Shown: piece by piece, positions 36,144 to 45,076 of the stretch
Position numbering within the stretch: position 1 is the stretch's first letter
How the letters are laid out: each line of letters starts with the position of its first letter
Assembly: GCA_963662355.1 (NCBI GenBank)
Contig: OY759361.1
Location: 1,736,001-1,800,000, forward strand
DNA: 64,000 bases
Origin: WTFY01 sp026713925
GTDB lineage: Bacteria; Pseudomonadota; Gammaproteobacteria; UBA4575
Reading direction: 5' to 3'
The notes under the pieces: model-generated
Told to the model about the DNA's origin: nothing
Seen by the model: only the letters and a program-made list of their open reading frames with translations
Databases searched by the model: none
Position numbers and translations under genes: made by a program

Positions 36144-36665
36144 TTACGCTGTTGTCACCAGTGAATGATGTTCTCTAACATAGTCGAGCAGACCTTGACT
36201 TGCGTTTTCTATCAAATCAAGCACAATTTCGAATCCAGTCTGCTTTCCATAATAAGGATCGGGCACTTCAGTAGTGCCTGGGTCCCAGGCAAAATCCAAG
36301 AATAACTGGACCTTGCTTTTTTGGTTTTCTGTGCAAATTGCCTGCAAGTCTTGCAGGTTTTCATTGTCCATCGCTAAAATATAATCAAATGTTGAAAAGT
36401 CGGAAGCTTCGATTTTTCTAGCTCTCATACTTTCTAGGTCATAACCGCGTTTGGCCGCTGCAGACCTCGCCCTAAAGTCAGGTTGTTGCCCTGTATGATA
36501 CGAGTGAGTACCTGCAGAATCTACTCCGATAATTTGTTGTAATGACTGCTCCTGTACAACCTTCTGAAAGACCCCATGTGCTGTTGGCGAACGACAAATA
36601 TTACCCATACACACAAACAAAACATTGATTTTTTTGAGGCTGCTTGGGCTGCGCAAGAATTTCAA
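36144..36665 (-). CDS. Low-molecular-weight protein tyrosine phosphatase
   Basis: 173 residues with the P-loop C19MGNICR25S (CX5R) at the start and the general-acid Asp in EVPDPYYG. These enzymes dephosphorylate tyrosine, for example in capsule control (Wzb/Etp type), but no kinase or capsule genes are adjacent. An 81-residue membrane orphan starts upstream on the same strand. Confidence 0.9.
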   Translation of the reverse strand: MKFLRSPSSLKKINVLFVCMGNICRSPTAHGVFQKVVQEQSLQQIIGVDSAGTHSYHTGQQPDFRARSAAAKRGYDLESMRARKIEASDFSTFDYILAMDNENLQDLQAICTENQKSKVQLFLDFAWDPGTTEVPDPYYGKQTGFEIVLDLIENASQGLLDYVREHHSLVTTA

Positions 36666-36680
36666 GTCCTTTCTGCCTAC

Positions 36681-36926
36681 TTAATGAGTACGTTTATTTT
36701 TAAGCAAGGCCTTAAGCATGAGCCTTCCACATGTAAGGCCTAGGAACCACGTAAAAACAATTTTCCAAGCATCAGAAAACTTCATTTCCATTGCATTATG
36801 GTAGTACGTTTTAATTTCTTCACCTGGAGCCTTTTCTAAATACAACAAGTCTGCCGGTACCAAAACAAATGCGATGATCAGGGCCACGCCTAGAAATATC
36901 AAATGAATGATGAAAAGACGTTGCAT
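36681..36926 (-). CDS. Small membrane protein of unknown function
   Basis: 81 residues with two hydrophobic segments (LFIIHLIFLGVALIIAFVLV and KIVFTWFLGLTCGRLMLK) and an acidic loop between. I do not recognise the family. It lies 16 bases after the dihydroorotase stop and 15 bases before the phosphatase start, so all three are probably one transcript. Confidence 0.6.
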   Translation of the reverse strand: MQRLFIIHLIFLGVALIIAFVLVPADLLYLEKAPGEEIKTYYHNAMEMKFSDAWKIVFTWFLGLTCGRLMLKALLKNKRTH

Positions 36927-36942
36927 GTGATTTCAAAAGCTC

Positions 36943-38280
36943 TTAACGATCAAAAGCCAGCTGTTCACCATAGAAAGGAGCTTCTGAAAACTGACCTTTT
37001 TCATACACAACCTGGCCATTCAAAACAGTTGTATCAATCATTGAACGGAACGTGTAGCCAGTAAATGGTGACCATCCACATTTGTATAAAATAGTGTCTT
37101 CAGTGACAGTGAAAGGTCTGTGAGTATCAATCAATACCAAGTCTGCGAAATAACCCTCATATATAAACCCTCGATCAACAACTGAAAATCGTCTTGCAAC
37201 ATTGTGGCTAGTTTTCTCAACGATTTTCTCAATGCTGAGGGTGCCATTATGGTAATGCTCCAGCAGGCTTAACAATGCATGCTGTACCAGCGGGATTCCT
37301 GCCGGGGACGTAATATAGCTTCCACACTTTTCTTCCAGCAAATGCGGCGCATGATCGGTTGCAATAATATCAATTCGATCTTCCATAACACCCCGCAAGA
37401 GCCCTTCTTGATCATGAACTGTTTTGATGGCCGGATTACATTTAATGAGCGCGCCCTGAATAGCATAATCTGAAGCATTAAAGAATAAATGGTGTACACA
37501 CACTTCTGCAGTAATGGATTTATTTCGTACATCGCCTCGTGCAAACAGTTCCAACTCCTTAGCTGTTGAAATATGCAGAACATGTAACTGAGCATCATGC
37601 TTTTTTGCCAGGTTGACCGCTTTCATGGAAGATTTGAAGCAGGCTTCCTCAGAACGAATCACTGGATGAAACTCCACGGGAATATCGTCCCCGTATTCCT
37701 GTTGAAACTTTTTGAGGTTGCGCTCAATTAAAGGTGAATCTTCACAATGTGTGATGATCGGGACAGGTGAATACTTGAATATGCTCTCCAAGGCTTCTTC
37801 ACTATCAACTAGCATGTTGCCTGTCGAGGCTCCCATAAACACCTTGACCCCGCATGCCAAGCTCCTAGGCACCCGCCTTATCTCCTCCAGATTATCATTG
37901 CTTGTACCCATGTAAAATGCGTAGTTAGCTTGAGCGCGTTGCGTAGCAGCTTTGTATTTTGCATACAGCATCTCAACAGTTAGCGTAGGAGGCTTTACAT
38001 TTGGCATGTCCATAAAACTTGTAATGCCGCCGGCAATGGCCGCATGTGATTCAGTTGCGATATCTGCTTTGTGAGTAAGCCCGGGTTCACGAAAATGCAC
38101 CTGGTCATCAATCATTCCAGGGATCAAATACTTCCCTTTTGCATCGATGACTCGCTTAGCCTGTTGATGCTGCAAATCCCTGCCAATTTGCATAATCCGT
38201 TTACCTTTGATCAACACATCCTGCTCAGAGACAACATGATCATTGACAACGTTTGAATTTATGACTAAGAGATCGTACAT
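36943..38280 (-). CDS. pyrC: Dihydroorotase (variant amidohydrolase subfamily)
   Basis: Amidohydrolase-fold dihydroorotase of pyrimidine synthesis. The metal-binding Lys is at 146 (GVKVFMGASTGN), ITHCED and LHVLHISTA give His ligands, and ATDHAPHLLEEK gives the Asp. The first His of the usual HxH is replaced: IDDQVHFREPG has Gln60 and His62. I recall the same DDQVHFREPG in Bacteroidetes-type dihydroorotases, so it is a subfamily trait rather than damage. The length is 445 residues. Confidence 0.85.
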   Translation of the reverse strand: MYDLLVINSNVVNDHVVSEQDVLIKGKRIMQIGRDLQHQQAKRVIDAKGKYLIPGMIDDQVHFREPGLTHKADIATESHAAIAGGITSFMDMPNVKPPTLTVEMLYAKYKAATQRAQANYAFYMGTSNDNLEEIRRVPRSLACGVKVFMGASTGNMLVDSEEALESIFKYSPVPIITHCEDSPLIERNLKKFQQEYGDDIPVEFHPVIRSEEACFKSSMKAVNLAKKHDAQLHVLHISTAKELELFARGDVRNKSITAEVCVHHLFFNASDYAIQGALIKCNPAIKTVHDQEGLLRGVMEDRIDIIATDHAPHLLEEKCGSYITSPAGIPLVQHALLSLLEHYHNGTLSIEKIVEKTSHNVARRFSVVDRGFIYEGYFADLVLIDTHRPFTVTEDTILYKCGWSPFTGYTFRSMIDTTVLNGQVVYEKGQFSEAPFYGEQLAFDR

Positions 38281-38391
38281 AAAACCACTGCTTTAGATTT
38301 TCCTAACTCAGAACAGACACAACTGACGGCTGATATGAAGTGGGATATTTTTAAATTAAATACTATAGGGTTCTATGAAGTATGCCTTATT

Positions 38392-38595
38392 CTACTGCAG
38401 TCTGCTCACCAGCCGATACACAGCAGCTAGTATTCCAAATCCTACATAGATCCCTAGTAAGCAAATCAGCATCAGCAGCCCTACTTCTGCCCTTACAGCC
38501 CCCGATCTAACCAAAGCAAAAACCCCTGCTACCACGCAGATGAACACAGAAATTATACCTGCTACTGCCAGTAATCCTTTATTTTTCATGAACAT
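38392..38595 (-). CDS. Small two-helix membrane protein
   Basis: 67 residues, with a basic start (MKNKG), two long hydrophobic helices (LAVAGIISVFICVVAGVFAL and LLMLICLLGIYVGFGILAAV), and a short basic end. Unrecognised. Support is only the membrane pattern and good composition. Confidence 0.5.
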   Translation of the reverse strand: MFMKNKGLLAVAGIISVFICVVAGVFALVRSGAVRAEVGLLMLICLLGIYVGFGILAAVYRLVSRLQ

Positions 38596-38677
38596 CTATG
38601 CGCATATTTGCGCCTGTAGACTAAAAACATTCGCAGAGTTTTCATAATTTTCAGCCCCTGATCTGCACATGCGTTAA

Positions 38678-38898
38678 TTCGAGCTGAATACCTGGGAAGT
38701 TATAGTTAACAGGAAAAGAAGGAGCCAAATCCCATATCGTCTTATAAGCACTCAAGAAGATTATGCTGCACAACTTAAGCTATGCAAAGTCCCAAAAAGA
38801 CCAGACTTATTAGGTGGGCCAATTGATATTTTCAGGCTTAAAATTTGGCGTCAATATTTTCTTGTTGAAATTTACCAGGTTAATGAACTGTTTATGAG
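38678..38898 (+). pseudogene. Protein-like relic without a start codon
   Basis: The frame beginning at 38678, just after a TAA, reads NRKRRSQIPYRLISTQEDYA and then KVPKRPDLLGGPIDIFRLK, ending in WRQYFLVEIYQ. This looks like genuine protein sequence, yet there is no ATG, GTG or TTG before it. It then runs into the antisense of the DUF4242 gene. I read it as the end of a decayed gene, family not recognised. Confidence 0.3.
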
Positions 38899-39162
38899 CT
38901 ATGGATTTAAATCCAGTACTTCTTCCACTGTTTCAAATGGCAATGATGCCTCTTCATTAACTTTTTTCACCGTCTCGGCATCATCTGCTTCGAACAGGCA
39001 AGTACACCGGGAATCCCCTGGATAAAAATTACTTCGAATATATTTTACTGAAGCGCCCTCAGCAGTAACTTTGATACTAGTATCTATAGCAGCTTTCTGT
39101 GCACCTGCTAATCCATCCATCGTGATTCCTGGCAACTTTCGTTGGACTGCATAAATTGGCAT
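38899..39162 (-). CDS. DUF4242 family protein
   Basis: 87 residues. MPIYAVQRKLPGITMDGLAG at the start and EVLDLNP at the end fit DUF4242, a small ferredoxin-like fold. SCO4226 of Streptomyces in this family binds nickel, but whether this one does is unknown. It is preceded by GGAGG before the ATG (AACCTCCTCC on the + strand). Confidence 0.8.
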   Translation of the reverse strand: MPIYAVQRKLPGITMDGLAGAQKAAIDTSIKVTAEGASVKYIRSNFYPGDSRCTCLFEADDAETVKKVNEEASLPFETVEEVLDLNP

Positions 39163-39397
39163 GTTAAACCTCCTCCGTCATAATAGGGAAATTGGCCTTC
39201 CACTAATAGGCTAACCTAGTATATCAGGAATTGACCTATGCAGATGACCGGTTCAAAACCCAAAACCAAGATGCAGCGTTATAGTTGTTAGTAAAATTCT
39301 AGTGAACATTACTGATGAAATGCAGTTAAAGTACGCAATTCGCGTAGCTTACTTTTTCTACTGCATAAAACTACAGGTCTTGCTACAACCTTAGATA

Positions 39398-39589
39398 GTG
39401 ACAAGTATGCAATTAGTCTTAGGTATAATTTCCATATCCTTTATGATTTTGGGAGTTGGCTTAATCCATTTAGAAATAATTGAAATAAAGAAAAATGGCT
39501 ATAGCTTGGCAAGTATCGGGTTTATCTTTTTTGGAATTCTGTGGACAGCAGGATGGGTAGTTATGGCATTAGAGTATCTATTTCGCTAG
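39398..39589 (+). CDS. Small two-helix membrane protein
   Basis: About 61-63 residues with two hydrophobic segments (LVLGIISISFMILGVGLIH and IGFIFFGILWTAGWVVM). It starts at a GTG (39398) or an ATG (39407). The ribosome site is weak. Unrecognised, so moderate support only. Confidence 0.45.
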   Translation: MTSMQLVLGIISISFMILGVGLIHLEIIEIKKNGYSLASIGFIFFGILWTAGWVVMALEYLFR

Positions 39590-40437
39590 TAGTGATGCTG
39601 TCGAATATATTGCCCTGATTACTTGGTTACCCGAAAATATCAGTTTCTCACAGCATAGATTTAGGGACTCTCCAGTGAATTCCTTAGTACCCCATATAAC
39701 CAAAACCAGCCATCATCAACTATGGGAATGAGGAAGCAAAGCAAGAAAGACGGCAGTGCTGAAACAACTGCAAAAAATCTGCATAGAGCAACAATTGTAA
39801 ATGATTCTGAGGTCTTTTGAGTTCTCTAGAATTTGATGGAGCCCCACCACCTAATCTCCATGAAACTAGCAGGTAACCAACTTGCTTGAACCGCGTATCT
39901 GTTTTACATAATTAATTAGGTCCAGACCCTGGGTGGGGAAAGTGCAGTTTGAATAATGGGTTACGCAGTTACTTGTCGGGATTAGCCTTCGACACAGAAC
40001 AATGCCAGATGAAACTCCTACCCGCAATAGCCATCTCTTACTAACCTAATTCATGGTCAAATTAGCTTATGCTTGGTGTGACAAAAAGGCATTTTCGCAT
40101 GCGCACACTATTGAGTCTTATTTAACCAAGGAGTTAGTGGTTTAACAGAATCAAGATCTGTTTGAAAATCCAAATCTGAACATAACAAATATTAATCAGG
40201 GGAAACACTTCCTTCTATAGACTGAGAACAAAATTTCTCATAGTGTAAAAACTGTTCAATTTATTTTTGCTTGTATAGCTAAATCCTATTGTCTCACTTA
40301 GCATGACGGTTCCATTTACATTTAAGCTGACACTGGTAGAATTCCAAAACAATCTAAATAAGCATGGTCGCGAATAAAAGTATAATTAAGGGGTAGACGA
40401 GGAAGGAGAATTTTAACTCTGATAAGAGGACACTATA
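39590..40437. other. Long intergenic region, no gene recognised
   Basis: About 850 bases with stops in all frames. It holds scattered short open stretches but nothing with protein character I could defend. A TATAAT at 40381 with no good -35 may be the -10 of the downstream stress-protein gene. The length is unusual for this genome and fits the degraded look of the 38-43 kb zone. Confidence 0.5.
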
Positions 40438-41250
40438 GTGTACAGAAGTATCGTTGTTTTATTAGAAGATAAGGCAGATCATGTCAGCTTGATCAGGGCT
40501 GCGACAAACTTGGCTCAAGTTAGTAATGGTCACATTTCAGCAGTTTACGTAGTGCCACTGACCTCAACAATGTTCAGTATGCCAGATGTCGTAAATGTAG
40601 AGTCTTTTCGAAATAGAGCTAATGAAGTTCATGAGTACTTTGAATCAGCTTTGAAAGCAGCAAATGTAAAAGGGAATTGGAATTATACGGAAGGCGGGGA
40701 TGCAGTTGCTGAAGTAGCTCAACAAAGCCTCTATGCAGATATAGTTCTGCTTCGTCGAAACAAACTCAATCATAAGATGATTGATAAAGTTCTACTGACA
40801 GCTAGTTGCCCAGCATTGCTGTTACCACCTGCAGAAATTCCAAGTATAAGTTTTGATCGCATATTAGTTGCATGGAAAAGTACCCGAGAAGCAGCACGAG
40901 CATTGCATGATACGCTCCCAATTTTACACCAGGCGAATGACATTGTGATTGCAGCACTTGGAGAGCTAAGTGATCATGAAAAACAATCACTAACCACATA
41001 CCTAGCTGCACACGGTATCGATGCGAAAATAGAGCAGCATCCAATTGAAGACCCATTCACAGAACCCAGCCTATTTCGTGATATTGAAAAATCGACTGGC
41101 CGCAGGCTCCTTGCACTGGCAAAACAAGAGAACAGAGACTTGATAGTAATGGGTGCTTTCGGACATTCGCGGCTAAGTGAAGCCATATTGAGTGGGGTTA
41201 CTAATCTTGTATCACAAATGGCTGAGATTCCTGTTCTGATGTCACACTAG
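40438..41250 (+). CDS. Universal stress protein with tandem UspA domains
   Basis: 270 residues from a GTG start, with AGAGGA about ten bases upstream. The first domain is degenerate. The second has ILVAWKSTREAARALHDTLP and ends with IVMGAFGHSRLSEAILSGV, the GxxGHSxLxE-type ATP-binding motif, then TNLVSQMAEIPVLMSH. It probably binds nucleotide and acts in stress or starvation resistance. It stands alone. Confidence 0.88.
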   Translation: MYRSIVVLLEDKADHVSLIRAATNLAQVSNGHISAVYVVPLTSTMFSMPDVVNVESFRNRANEVHEYFESALKAANVKGNWNYTEGGDAVAEVAQQSLYADIVLLRRNKLNHKMIDKVLLTASCPALLLPPAEIPSISFDRILVAWKSTREAARALHDTLPILHQANDIVIAALGELSDHEKQSLTTYLAAHGIDAKIEQHPIEDPFTEPSLFRDIEKSTGRRLLALAKQENRDLIVMGAFGHSRLSEAILSGVTNLVSQMAEIPVLMSH

Positions 41251-41457
41251 CCAGGTGCTCTCATTCGTCTATATAACAAAGTATTTACCTAAATCTGGGG
41301 AGTTGTTTAATAAATACGCAACAACCTGGCTTTACTAATTCGTTATTCAAATATTATTTCTATATGCAGATATATAAATATTATAAGCTTCATTAGCCAT
41401 TGACAATTTTATGACCTAATATATATGTATAGTACAAATTACTTAAGGAACCCAGCC

Positions 41458-41808
41458 ATGTTACGAGCACGTATATTTAAGTATTCTGCAACTTTTTTGC
41501 TTTTGACTATCATATCCGGATGCGACATTCTTGGCAGAACTCTAGAACAAGAAGACATGAATGTATATTTCTATAAACCGGATGGAGAAGAGCTTTATTT
41601 AGGAGTCGTACGTGGAATTACTCTGTGCAGGTCTACAGTTTTAGAAAGAGCCAAGTTGCTTAGCCTTGACGGCAATGGTGGTATGCCAGCTAATCCAGGA
41701 AAAAATGAAATAATTACTGCAAATGAATCAAACACAAGTGGCCTAGGCTGGACTTATCATTGTTGCTGGAAAACAGTAACCCAAACATGCAAAGAAAAAC
41801 TCAAATAG
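41458..41808 (+). CDS. Putative lipoprotein
   Basis: About 116 residues beginning MLRARIFKYSATFLLLTI and followed by a lipobox with Cys (ISGC), so it is probably lipid-anchored after signal peptidase II cleavage. The mature part is small and Cys-rich (TLCRST, YHCCWK, TQTCKEK). The family is not recognised. An upstream ATG at 41425 is open, but the lipoprotein signal fits the ATG at 41458. Confidence 0.6.
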   Translation: MLRARIFKYSATFLLLTIISGCDILGRTLEQEDMNVYFYKPDGEELYLGVVRGITLCRSTVLERAKLLSLDGNGGMPANPGKNEIITANESNTSGLGWTYHCCWKTVTQTCKEKLK

Positions 41809-42067
41809 AACAGCAGACCCTTACTTAAATAAAAAAATAAGGAGAAATTTGTCTGCATAAACTTTGCCTTTATGCGATATATTGCAAAGAATTTTCAAAG
41901 TACACAGTACTCATACCAAACCCCGATACTACACATAAGCTCCACACTGCATTACTTGGCATAATGCTAGCAGCACACTAATGCGAAGCTGCTTGATGGT
42001 ACTGTAAATTCTAGTATTCAGGCAGTGTTGGTGCGTTGCGATAAGTTCGATCAATCAGTGTGGACTA

Positions 42068-42360
42068 TCATGCGGAACCTGGCATATCTAGACCACGCCA
42101 CATAATCTGAAGAACTGAAATTCTGGCCTGTCTACAAATCAACCGCCAAATGAAACCAACATAACTCAGCACCACATTTACCCAGTCACATTCAATACCC
42201 TTGAGGTAGTTGCGGCTAAACAAGCCATCAGACTTGAAATGACTGATCATCAGATCGATAACCTGCAGACACCAAGCTATTCCTGAACCTTCCAATTTGG
42301 GTGCCTCAGCTTTGACCGGACAAGCATGCCGTCACTCGTACTGCTAGGCCCTAATACTCT
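42068..42360 (-). pseudogene. Remnant of an IS5-type transposase (C-terminal end)
   Basis: On the minus strand the frame ending near 42068 reads VIDLMISHFKSDGLFSRNYL, then KGIECDWVNVVLSYVGFIWR. This follows the end of IS5-family transposases (VIGHLKSDxRLxRNYLKGxxGDxINVVL..xGxNFRxLLR). Only this end remains. The upstream half is not recoverable in frame, and no terminal inverted repeats were seen. It is a dead IS fragment next to another decayed frame. Confidence 0.6.
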
Positions 42361-42365
42361 TTGGT

Positions 42366-42662
42366 TTAAAATGCTACTTCGATACCTGGCAGGCTAAATA
42401 TCGAGCTTGCTTCAGGGTATCCACTAAAGTGTACCCTTGCCACATCCAAGATCACAAAGTTGCATCTGATTGTAGTGGCTGTATACAGTTTGACACCGAA
42501 CTCACAGCTCCTATGCACTTTGCCCTTTTTGATGTATTCCGCTTCCACTGTTCCCGGAGATTTCAAAACTAATTTGCCATTTGAGGAAAATTTAGCCTTA
42601 GCCTTCCCTAAGGTACAGTTTTGCTCCGAAATTGAAAGAAACGCATCAACTATTATGTACAA
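42366..42662 (-). CDS. Uncharacterised ORF, possibly a flavin-reductase relic
   Basis: 98 residues beginning at a weak start (TTG, preceded by a stop-rich stretch). The section KGKVHRSCEFGVKL...FVILDVARVHF faintly recalls the RIxESPVxFEC..xVIGEVVHFH core of DIM6/NTAB flavin reductases, but the FMN-binding N-terminal half is missing. It lies just beside the IS remnant and 320 bases before the transporter-monooxygenase locus. I would not rely on this as a working gene. Confidence 0.25.
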   Translation of the reverse strand: MYIIVDAFLSISEQNCTLGKAKAKFSSNGKLVLKSPGTVEAEYIKKGKVHRSCEFGVKLYTATTIRCNFVILDVARVHFSGYPEASSIFSLPGIEVAF

Positions 42663-42979
42663 TTTAGCTATTCTAGGGTTATGGATACCAAAAATTTAAT
42701 TCCGTATATTCAATGAGTAAAAAGCTATTCCTCCAGTATTTAAGTTCGAATACTTCAGATCAACGAACTACTCAATATAGTAATCCCCTTTACCTGAAAA
42801 TGATTATTTGCTTAATTTATCCGCAAAACTATTGAAAAGTTGCCTGAACACGGTATACACTCTGAGATACAGCTAGATATTACCATTGGGTGGCTCACAA
42901 TCACCACATATCATAATAGGCACAAAAACTGCCAGTAATAGACTAGCAAAATGCCAACCATAAATTAGGAGGAGGCATT
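42663..42979. other. Intergenic region upstream of the SSS transporter
   Basis: 317 AT-rich bases with no supported gene. It presumably holds the promoter of the transporter gene. No clear -35/-10 pair stands out. Confidence 0.4.
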
Positions 42980-44473
42980 ATGGACAAGTCTGTCTTAGTC
43001 GCAACAGAAGGCTTAACAGCTACTCTCGGTTTCAGCTTAATGATTGGTTTCGGCGTGTTATTTTTAATACTCGCCTTCATAATCAAACACGGCCTAATCA
43101 AGTCAACGCATGACTTCATAATATCGAACCGTAAAGTTGGCCTAGGATTTGGTGTTGGAGCAGTTATATCAGTCTGGACATGGGCCATGGCAGTGATGAT
43201 GAGCTCGGCAATGACCTATCAATGGGGCTTGTCTGGACTGTTTTGGTTTGTAGTTCCAAACGGATTTGCGATTATGGCCATGGTGCCATTGGCAAGAATT
43301 CTCAGAAGAAAAATGCCTGAAGGTTATACGATAAGCCAATTTGCACATACTCGATTTGGTGGCTCAAAAGCAGCTTCAGTAGTTGTCACTATCGCAATGA
43401 TATTCGGTATCTTGCTCGAGACTCTTATTAATATAAAAGGGACATCAGTTGTAATGTCAACAGTGTTCCCCATAGATTGGCAAACCGTTGTGATCTTAAC
43501 TGTAGTTGTTGTTATGACATACGTCTTCTTTGGTGGGCTATGGACAAGTGTGATGACAGGAACTTTTAACACTTGGATGATTACAACACCTGCGGCAATT
43601 GTGGTCGTAGCCGTCTATGCCCATATCAGCGGCGGCGCTACTGCTGTGTTTGAGGCAGTAAGAGCTGCTGACCCTACCAACCTGTCTGTCTTTGAAGCTG
43701 ATGCAGCTGCAGGCTTTGGAATCACCTTGGCATTTGGTTTACTTGCTGCAGTTGTTGCAGACCAAACTTTTTGGCAGAAAGTGTGGGCTGTACGGAAAGA
43801 ACAAGTTACAAGGACATTTCTGTGGGGAGGAGCGCTATTCTATCCTATACCGATTTGCCTAGGTATGCTGGGTTTAGCTGGTTTAGCGTTCGGATTAACC
43901 CCAGAGGAACTGGGTGGTGATATTGTTGCAGTAGGTCCGTATGTCGTGTCACATATCGGCCTTCCATTAATATTGGTTCTAACATACGTGCTTGTGATTC
44001 TGGCTGCCTGTTATTCAACTATTGACGGAGCAGCTTCTGCACTGTCTTCCATTATAGCGATAGACATTGTCAAACGATTTGCTACGGGAACACGCGAGAA
44101 AACTCTATTTTACATCACAAGGTTTGGGATGATCCTGGGGGGGGTTATTTCCGGGATTATCGTATTGTCCGGAGTCGACTTCACCACGCTAGTGTTAACA
44201 ACCTATGCCTTGAAGACTTCCATACTCTTGCCACTGATCCTTGCAATTGTCTGGAGGAAAACAAACACTGCGGGGTTTGTTTCAGGAATAGTTCTAGCCA
44301 TTGTAATTGGTATGCCACTGCGCCATTTGTATGGAGAAATGGTAGGTACATTCTCTATATTAGCAATTAGTGCAGGAGTTGTAGTACTGGCAGGCTTGTT
44401 TACTCGCGAAGAGTTCGATATGGATAAATTGCTAGAAGCTCACAAAGATGAGCTGGCACATAAGGCTACGTAG
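42980..44473 (+). CDS. Sodium:solute symporter family transporter
   Basis: 497 residues with about 13 hydrophobic segments. Conserved stretches are THDFIISNRKVGLGFGVGAV near the start and LVILAACYSTIDGAASALSS, which matches the SSS core with its Na+-site Ser/Thr. The closest-looking relatives are the urea/polyamine (DUR3-like) branch, but the substrate is not told by sequence. It has a very strong ribosome site (GGAGGAGG) and is followed by a 103-residue membrane partner. Confidence 0.85.
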   Translation: MDKSVLVATEGLTATLGFSLMIGFGVLFLILAFIIKHGLIKSTHDFIISNRKVGLGFGVGAVISVWTWAMAVMMSSAMTYQWGLSGLFWFVVPNGFAIMAMVPLARILRRKMPEGYTISQFAHTRFGGSKAASVVVTIAMIFGILLETLINIKGTSVVMSTVFPIDWQTVVILTVVVVMTYVFFGGLWTSVMTGTFNTWMITTPAAIVVVAVYAHISGGATAVFEAVRAADPTNLSVFEADAAAGFGITLAFGLLAAVVADQTFWQKVWAVRKEQVTRTFLWGGALFYPIPICLGMLGLAGLAFGLTPEELGGDIVAVGPYVVSHIGLPLILVLTYVLVILAACYSTIDGAASALSSIIAIDIVKRFATGTREKTLFYITRFGMILGGVISGIIVLSGVDFTTLVLTTYALKTSILLPLILAIVWRKTNTAGFVSGIVLAIVIGMPLRHLYGEMVGTFSILAISAGVVVLAGLFTREEFDMDKLLEAHKDELAHKAT

Positions 44474-44517
44474 TGAATTAATGAGATACACACAAATTTT
44501 AAAATGAGAGGTGAACT

Positions 44518-44829
44518 ATGTCAGGGTTATTAATCTTTTTCTTGATTATAGGGGCAGCTGCCACAGCCTTGTACGCTGCGGGATATGTTACTGGCATACG
44601 ACAGTCTTTTGCTGATGTTGAAGAAGATAAAGAAATTGCAGAATATAAAGATAGTGCCTACACCGTTACTATTGCACTTGCTGTAATTGCATCAGCAGTA
44701 ATCATCGGACTAGTTGGTGTCAATCCGATATTCGTTTACGCAGGACCGCTTTTAGCAGTGATCACAACCTTTATGGTTGGATTTGCGTTCTTTTTTGAGC
44801 GAATGATGAGAGCGTCTGGCAATTACTGA
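44518..44829 (+). CDS. Small membrane protein partnered with the SSS transporter
   Basis: 103 residues with an N-terminal helix, a charged acidic loop (ADVEEDKEIAEYKDS), then two more helices. It starts 44 bases after the transporter, with AGAGGTG just before the ATG. SSS transporters often have a small membrane companion, so I infer a subunit role. The last codons and the stop fall inside the first unit of the 60-base repeat. The family is not recognised. Confidence 0.7.
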   Translation: MSGLLIFFLIIGAAATALYAAGYVTGIRQSFADVEEDKEIAEYKDSAYTVTIALAVIASAVIIGLVGVNPIFVYAGPLLAVITTFMVGFAFFFERMMRASGNY

Positions 44830-45003
44830 GTCAGTTCCGTAGTGTAAAAATTATTTTTACAGGAGTATATCCGCTCTTACTTTTACTGAGTCAGTTCCGT
44901 AGTGTAAAAATTATTTTTACAGGAGTATATCCGCTCTTACTTTTACTGAGTCAGTTCCGTAGTGTAAAAATTATTTTTACAGGAGTATATCCGCTCTTAC
45001 TTT
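44823..45003 (+). repeat. Three perfect 60-base tandem repeats with two palindromes per unit
   Basis: Period 60, three identical copies plus one base. Each unit contains ACTGAGTCAGT (an 11-base perfect palindrome) and TGTAAAAATTATTTTTACA (a 19-base perfect palindrome with one central base). Each unit ends with AGGAGTATATCCGCTCTTAC. The first unit overlaps the stop of the small membrane protein. They could be operator sites, RNA hairpins, or slippage products. Perfect identity means recent origin or an assembly artefact. Confidence 0.9.
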
Positions 45004-45076
45004 AATATTTACTCTTTGATGACTCTATCTACAGACCCAATATCACACTATCTTAGCTACGTTACTTGGTTGTGAT

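Noticed and set aside
42460..42699. 79-residue plus-strand frame opposite the possible reductase relic
   Set aside because: It is antisense to another frame and shows no recognisable motif.
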